This document shows positions 59,905 to 64,000 of a stretch of DNA of 64,000 nt, in pieces. The notes below the pieces were generated by a model. The model ran no database searches. It was not told the DNA's origin and worked only from the letters and a program-made list of their open reading frames with translations. The first letter of the stretch is position 1, and each line of letters starts with the position of its first letter. Origin of the DNA: Halomicrobium katesii DSM 19301 (GTDB lineage: Archaea; Halobacteriota; Halobacteria; Halobacteriales; Haloarculaceae); contig NZ_KB905378.1 in assembly GCF_000379085.1 (NCBI RefSeq), positions 689,760 through 753,759 on the forward strand, written 5' to 3'. Position numbers and translations under genes: made by a program.

Positions 59905-60107
59905 TGTTGTCAGTGTCCACCGCAGGCGCGCTGTCACGGGGCCACACCCCGGCAGTGGCCCCGTCGGCGGACGGCCTGGCACTGCCGTCGCCGAGCGCGA
60001 TGCCGGTCGTGGCCCCTCCTTAGGGATCAGCACTTGTAATACTGCTGCCTGTTACCTCGGAACACACACGACCGCAGACAGACGACGCGGTCCGCCGGAC
60101 CGTCGAG

Positions 60108-60362
60108 CTACCACTCCTTGCAGTCGGGACAGACCAGCCCGTCCCCGCCCTGCCAGCGGTACGAAACCGAGGCCCCACACCGGCAGCAGGGCTCGCCGTC
60201 GGGCGACCAGGCCGCCGTCGTCGCTGCCGGCTCGACGCCGTCCGGTGACACCCGACCGCCGTCGTCGTCCGCCTGCTCGTTCCCACTCGTCGACGACTCG
60301 TCTCGGGGCTCGTCGTCCGTGGCGTCGCCGACGAAGTCCGTCAGCGAGGCGTCGTCACTCAT
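60108..60362 (-). CDS. Zinc-finger protein, DUF7573-like
   Basis: The 84-residue protein has a 55-residue acidic leader (TDFVGDATDDEPRDESSTSG) and a terminal zinc ribbon with CCRCGASVSYRWQGGDGLVCPDCKEW. The family resemblance to DUF7573 is from memory. It starts ten bases from the plus-strand TTG that opens the next frame, so a promoter for a divergent gene must lie further in. Confidence 0.75.
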   Translation of the reverse strand: MSDDASLTDFVGDATDDEPRDESSTSGNEQADDDGGRVSPDGVEPAATTAAWSPDGEPCCRCGASVSYRWQGGDGLVCPDCKEW

Positions 60363-60464
60363 ACCGACCCGTTGGGACGGGCGAACATTGGACCTGTCGG
60401 TGGGGACCGAACCGCGTCCGGACCCGCCGACAGCGATTTCGGCCCCGGCGACCTCCGACGAGAC

Positions 60465-60821
60465 GTGACCGCGACGGTACGTCGAGACGCACTGCTGGCC
60501 GCCCTCGCGTCGGCCGGACTGCTCGCGCTGTTGATCGACGAACGAGCAGTCGACACGCTCACCGGCCCGGCGGCGATCGCCAGCGGCGTCGCGGTGGCGC
60601 TACTGGTCGAAGTCGCGTTCCTGCGATCGACGGCGGTCGCGCGCCTGTGGACGCGCCCGGCGGTCCAGCTGGGCTCGACGGCCGGGCTCCTCGCCGTGGG
60701 ACTGGCCGGCTACGCGCTCGCCGGACCACTCGTCGTGGCAGCGCTGTCCTGGGGACTGGTCACCTACTTCGCCCTGCTCTGTGTGCTCCTGGCGGGCGGT
60801 CGCCGTCGGGCGACCGAGTGA
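60465..60821 (+). CDS. Small membrane protein
   Basis: From a GTG at 60465 the product has 118 residues with three to four membrane helices (ALLAALASAGLLALLI; AAIASGVAVALLVEVAFL; TAGLLAVGLAGYALAGPLVVAALSWGLVTYFALLCVLLAG). A TTG at 60372 is in frame and would add 31 residues, but it lies only nine bases from the divergent gene's start. The family is unknown. It is followed after about 50 bp by a tiny zinc-ribbon gene. Confidence 0.7.
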   Translation: MTATVRRDALLAALASAGLLALLIDERAVDTLTGPAAIASGVAVALLVEVAFLRSTAVARLWTRPAVQLGSTAGLLAVGLAGYALAGPLVVAALSWGLVTYFALLCVLLAGGRRRATE

Positions 60822-60872
60822 CGGACGGCGGCGGCCGAAAGAGCTTTGTCGTGGTACCTGGTACCACGGGTG

Positions 60873-60992
60873 ATGATCGACGGCTCTACGTGCCCGAACT
60901 GCGGCGGCCACGTCTCCACGACCAACGGCACCGACTACGAGTGTGACGACTGCGGGAGCGAGTTCGACACCGCCGACCTCTTTCTGCCCTGA
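60873..60992 (+). CDS. Tiny CPxCG zinc-ribbon protein (39 aa)
   Basis: The 39-residue protein is nothing but a zinc ribbon: STCPNCGGHV near the start and ECDDCGSEFD in the second half, ending in DLFLP. Cysteine spacing is 14 between the pairs. Haloarchaea encode many such proteins; some affect biofilm or stress responses, but this one is not identified. A GTG three bases before the ATG could also serve as start. Confidence 0.82.
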   Translation: MIDGSTCPNCGGHVSTTNGTDYECDDCGSEFDTADLFLP

Positions 60993-61032
60993 TCCCCGAC
61001 AGTTTTGCCGACGCCCGACCAAGCGGTGAGCG

Positions 61033-61521
61033 ATGGTCACGGTTCGCTCCGCCGAACACGACGATATCCCGGCGATACAACGCGTCGCCCGAGAAACCTG
61101 GCACGCCGCCTACGACCCCGTCCTCGGCCCCGAAGCCGTCGACGCGACGGTCGAGGAGTGGTACACCGAGTCGATCGTCGCCGACGGCGTCGCGAACGAC
61201 GCGACCGCCTACCTCGTCGCGGTCGACGACGGCGTCGTCGGGTACGCCTTCGGCGGCCAGATCGAAGCCGACCTCGCCGGCCTGTCGGCGATCTACGTCC
61301 AGCCCGACCGCTGGGGCGCGGGCATCGGACACCGACTGTTCGTCGCCCTCACCGACCGGCTCCGAGAGCGCGGCCCCGAACGGCTCCAGATCCGCGTGCT
61401 CGCGGCCAACGACCGAGCACGAACGTTCTACGAGCGCCACGGCGCGACCCTCGTCGACCGCCAGCAGATCACGCTCGCCGACGTTCCCGTCGACGAAGTG
61501 ACCTACGAACGACCGCTGTGA
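61033..61521 (+). CDS. GNAT family N-acetyltransferase
   Basis: The 162-residue protein has the GNAT fold: VRSAEHDDIPAIQRVARETW at the start, LSAIYVQPDRWGAGIGHRLFVALTD holding the acetyl-CoA loop GAGIG near residue 96, and LAANDRARTFYERHGATLVDR with the conserved asparagine and tyrosine. The length and layout match small-molecule or peptide acetyltransferases. It is the last gene before the tRNA-Phe/mobile region. Confidence 0.88.
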   Translation: MVTVRSAEHDDIPAIQRVARETWHAAYDPVLGPEAVDATVEEWYTESIVADGVANDATAYLVAVDDGVVGYAFGGQIEADLAGLSAIYVQPDRWGAGIGHRLFVALTDRLRERGPERLQIRVLAANDRARTFYERHGATLVDRQQITLADVPVDEVTYERPL

Positions 61522-61577
61522 GTCGCCGCCCGCTTTCGAAATCCTTTTTGATACCCTCGGCGTCGTCCCGAATGCGC

Positions 61578-61651
61578 GCCGCCTTAGCTCAGACTGGGAG
61601 AGCACTCGACTGAAGATCGGGCTGTCCCCGGTTCAAATCCGGGAGGCGGCA
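61578..61651 (+). tRNA. tRNA-Phe (GAA)
   Basis: The 74-nt cloverleaf has acceptor GCCGCCT paired with AGGCGGC, discriminator A, anticodon loop ACTGAAGA region giving GAA, and T arm CCCGG-TTCAAAT-CCGGG. A mobile-element-type MCM gene starts 58 bp after its 3' end, making this tRNA a candidate integration site. No second copy of its 3' end occurs in the rest of the window. Confidence 0.94.
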
Positions 61652-61708
61652 TGGCCTTCTCGGTTTACATGCCGGAACGATATTCCCCCTTAGCCAGGGG
61701 TGGTCAGC

Positions 61709-63190
61709 GTGACCGATTCCGACCCCGTAGAACGCGACGACGGAGTCGACCCTCCCGACGCGAACCCCGGGGAAGAGAGTCTCGAAACCACCGTGCAGGA
61801 GGTGTCTGCACGGATGGACGCGCTCTCGAAGCAGGTCTCGGGGCTCCGCGAGGAACGACACGACGAGCGAGAGCAACGAGACGAGTTAGAGGACGAGCTG
61901 GACGCGCGCGACGAGCGAGTCGACGAACTCGAAGCGGAAGTCGCGCGACTGGACGCACGAGCGGTGGTGAAAGAGGAGAGCGACTACGACGATGTCGACG
62001 GCGACGAGCACCGCAAGGAGATCGAAGCCATCGCGCTGCAGCTCTTCGGCGGCTGGGCACACGAGTATCCCGACGGAAGCCGCGACCGCGGCGACTGGCA
62101 CATGCTCCTACTCGGGGACCCCGGCTGTGGGAAGTCCACCTTCCTCCGCTACGTCGACCAGATTGCGCCGCGGTCGACCTACGCCTCGGGGAAGGGTGCG
62201 ACGGCGGCAGGCATGACCGCGGCGGCGGTCGCTGACGACTTCGGGGATACAGAGTGGGGGCTGGAAGCCGGCGCACTGGTGCTGGCCGACGGCGGGATCG
62301 CCTGCGTCGACGAGATCGACAAGATGCAGTCCGACGCGGTGTCCTCGATGCACGACGCCCTGGAGAGTCAGCAGGTCCACATCAACAAGGCAGGGATCAA
62401 CGCCACGCTGAACGCTCGCACATCGTTGCTTGCAGCGGGGAACCCGAAGAACGGGCGCTTCGAGCGGTACCGTCCGAAGGGCGAACAGATCGACATGGGT
62501 CCGACGCTGCTCTCCCGGTTCGACCTGATGTTCATGGTGTCCGACCAGCCCGATCGAGAAGACGACGCCGAAGTCGTCGACCACATGGTCCAGAGTCGAC
62601 AGGCTGCAGGTCGGCATACCCGTGGTGAAGAACTGAGTGACGAGGAACAGCAACGGGTCGAGCCGGCGATCGAGCGGTCGGTGATGCGGGCCTACGTCGC
62701 TCACGCCAAACAGACCTGTCGTCCGATCATCGAGGACGACGAAGTCGCAGAGCGACTCAAGCAGTTCTTTGTCGAGTTCCGAGCTAGTGCTGGTGAGCAA
62801 GATGACGATTCTCCGATTCCACTGACGTTCCGGAAGGTTGAGGCAATCCAGCGGCTTGCGGAATCGAGTGCCCGGATTCGACTTTCGGACACTGTGGAGA
62901 TCGAAGACGTAGAGCGAGCAATCAAGCTGGTGACTAAGTCGATGAAACAAGTCGGATACGATCCCGAAGAGGGCGAGTTTGATGCAGATATTATTGAAAC
63001 CGGGCAGTCGAAGAGTCAACGAGAGCGCCGCAAGAAAATATTAGCCGATATTAAGCAACAAGATGGTATGACTGCAGAGGAAATTACCAATATTGTCGAT
63101 TGGAGTGTTGAACTACTAAACCATGATTTGAAAGCGCTGAAAGAGAAGGGAATGATTTATGATATGAATGACGAGTATAGGATAGTATAA
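61709..63190 (+). CDS. MCM-type AAA+ ATPase with coiled-coil N-terminus
   Basis: The 493-residue protein carries a complete MCM ATPase core: Walker A GDPGCGKST (136-144), Walker B ACVDEID (198-204), sensor 1 AAGNPKNGRF, and arginine finger LLSRFD (R270). Lid and C-terminal winged-helix segments follow. The MCM N-terminal DNA-binding OB/zinc region is absent; residues 25-85 are instead a charged coiled coil. GTG at 61709 has a GGGGTGG ahead of it; an in-frame GTG at 61700 is possible. The last 400 bp are much richer in A/T than the first 1000, so the gene looks chimeric. Confidence 0.85.
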   Translation: MTDSDPVERDDGVDPPDANPGEESLETTVQEVSARMDALSKQVSGLREERHDEREQRDELEDELDARDERVDELEAEVARLDARAVVKEESDYDDVDGDEHRKEIEAIALQLFGGWAHEYPDGSRDRGDWHMLLLGDPGCGKSTFLRYVDQIAPRSTYASGKGATAAGMTAAAVADDFGDTEWGLEAGALVLADGGIACVDEIDKMQSDAVSSMHDALESQQVHINKAGINATLNARTSLLAAGNPKNGRFERYRPKGEQIDMGPTLLSRFDLMFMVSDQPDREDDAEVVDHMVQSRQAAGRHTRGEELSDEEQQRVEPAIERSVMRAYVAHAKQTCRPIIEDDEVAERLKQFFVEFRASAGEQDDDSPIPLTFRKVEAIQRLAESSARIRLSDTVEIEDVERAIKLVTKSMKQVGYDPEEGEFDADIIETGQSKSQRERRKKILADIKQQDGMTAEEITNIVDWSVELLNHDLKALKEKGMIYDMNDEYRIV

Positions 63191-63260
63191 AGTGAATATT
63201 CGAGTTGTATCCGCTCATAAACGGATATTTCACAGATGTGGATTACATATGATAAAACGC

Positions 63261-64000
63261 TCATCCCGATACATTGTAACACAGCAGTTTCTTGAACCAG
63301 TCGTCCGGTGAGTTGAGTTTCAGTGCGAGAAATCCGAGGTATTTTTGGAGATGATGCTTCGAGATGCCTCTGAACTTCGCCAGCCACTGGCGAAGGAAGC
63401 TGTGGCGGTTCTCGCAGGTGTTTGTGTGGGCGTCACCGATGACGTAGGTGTCGGAGTGGGTGACGGCCAGATGGCCGTCCACCCCCTCCGTCTCCTCGAT
63501 GTCCTCATAGATCGTGTAGCCGTCGGTACAGAGGATGACGCTTCCGTCGCCGTACTCAGAGATGTCCTCGTCGGCCTCTTGCAGATCCTTACAGACGAGA
63601 AATCGCACTCGTCCGTCGGAGCGACGGACGAGTGTCAACACTGGCGGTTTGTCTGATTCGAAGGTTCCGCGCCCCTTTTTGAGAGTCCGCGCTCGCGCGG
63701 ACTCCCATCCTCATCTTCGAGTCCCCTCTCACCAGCCGTGACGTAGACCTCGTCAGCTTCGCACACGTCGTAGAGGTCGAATTCGTCGATATTATCACTC
63801 ACTTCCTGCACTTTGGGCCTTGTTTAGACGCAGTACAAATCGGCTCTTGCGGCGTATGCTCCGCGAACAGATCGACACGATGAGGCACTCAGGACAGGTT
63901 TTAGATCAACCGCAACGGCCCGTGACTCGCCGGTTGAGGAGCGTCTAAACACGGCCTGCACTTTGTGAACGTAGTTGAGAACAGCCTCGTAGTCTCGATC
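63261..64000 (-). pseudogene. IS1595-type transposase, broken by frameshift and nested insertion (runs off right edge)
   Basis: Residues from FLVCKDLQEADEDISEYGDGS to DAHTNTCENRHSFLRQWL and KFRGISKHHLQKYL are the C-terminal ISXO2-like DDE part of an IS1595 (ISH4-like) transposase. Upstream, DEFDLYDVCEADEVYVTAGERG lies in another frame: a five-A run in TCAAAAAGGGGCGCGG (63670-63682, minus strand) is one base short. Further upstream the gene is split by a 141-bp element. Removing the latter reunites EAVLNYVHK with VQEVSDNIDEF. The start codon lies beyond the window. Confidence 0.85.
63816..63956. mobile_element. 141-bp MITE nested in the transposase gene
   Basis: Inverted ends GGCCTTGTTTAGACGC (63816-63831) and GCGTCTAAACACGGCC (63941-63956) differ at one base. 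The 9-bp target duplication TGCACTTTG flanks the element (63807-63815 and 63957-63965). No protein is encoded. Precise excision restores the reading frame of the interrupted transposase. Confidence 0.88.

Noticed and set aside
61652..64000. Second tRNA-Phe 3' end defining the far attachment site
   Set aside because: No copy of the tRNA-Phe 3' sequence was found to the right edge; if an element exists its other end lies outside the window.

Overview
The window is archaeal and haloarchaeal (class Halobacteria). It is GC-rich, with strongly acidic proteins and G/C-ending codons. Leaderless promoters place TATA-like boxes about 25-30 bp upstream of start codons. It carries many lineage-restricted families: HVO_0416-type zinc finger, DUF5790, DUF5809/DUF5810, DUF5611, DUF6432, DUF6735, DUF7093, HalOD1, SepF and Azf. 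A NAD-dependent glucose-6-phosphate dehydrogenase (Azf) and a methylglyoxal synthase would fit the Haloarcula/Halomicrobium side of the class, but that placement is only an inference.

Layout. 1-3.4 kb: start of a UvrD-like helicase running off the left edge, small zinc-finger genes, and HTH and PadR regulators. 3.4-3.9 kb: two tRNA genes, with a duplicated tRNA-Asn 3' end that looks like an old integration scar. 3.9-8.2 kb: CCA-adding enzyme facing an information-processing cluster (RpaC-like ssDNA-binding protein, doublet histone, histone deacetylase). 8.3-21.6 kb: mixed metabolism and membrane genes, including Azf with a partially duplicated 3' end and a membrane-protein gene broken by an 80-bp fold-back element. 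21.7-24.3 kb: an archaeosine (preQ0) operon queD-queE-folE-queC. 24.5-28.3 kb: mgsA, HalOD1, dUTPase-like dcd and aconitase. 28.5-40.5 kb: acetyltransferases, DUF5810/DUF5809, paired NUDIX proteins, rhodanese and MBL proteins, NucS, and small regulators. 40.8-46.4 kb: ABC exporter, SepF, a palindrome-rich roughly 367-bp insertion, DUF1028, SIMPL and DUF389 proteins. 46.4-55.7 kb: a large Tat-exported PKD/CBM/cupredoxin protein, two Gfo/Idh/MocA dehydrogenases, EngB, a histidine kinase with a lectin-like tail, and aIF1/SUI1. 55.8-59.9 kb: a MoxR-DUF58-transglutaminase operon. 60-61.6 kb: small zinc-finger and GNAT genes and tRNA-Phe. 61.7-64 kb: a mobile-element region with an MCM-type AAA+ protein whose N-terminal half is a coiled coil. 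It is followed by an IS1595-type transposase broken by a frameshift and by a nested 141-bp element.

Most novel signal. Two roughly 80-bp fold-back elements, at 16603-16682 and 38635-38713, share conserved ends but have different, still self-complementary arms, with at least one compensatory base-pair change. Each lies between TGA trinucleotides. The first copy disrupts a gene whose reading frame is restored exactly when the element and one TGA are removed. Together with the nested element at the right edge, the 367-bp element and the tRNA-Asn scar, the window shows repeated activity of small non-autonomous elements.

No rRNA operon, CRISPR array or replication origin was seen.
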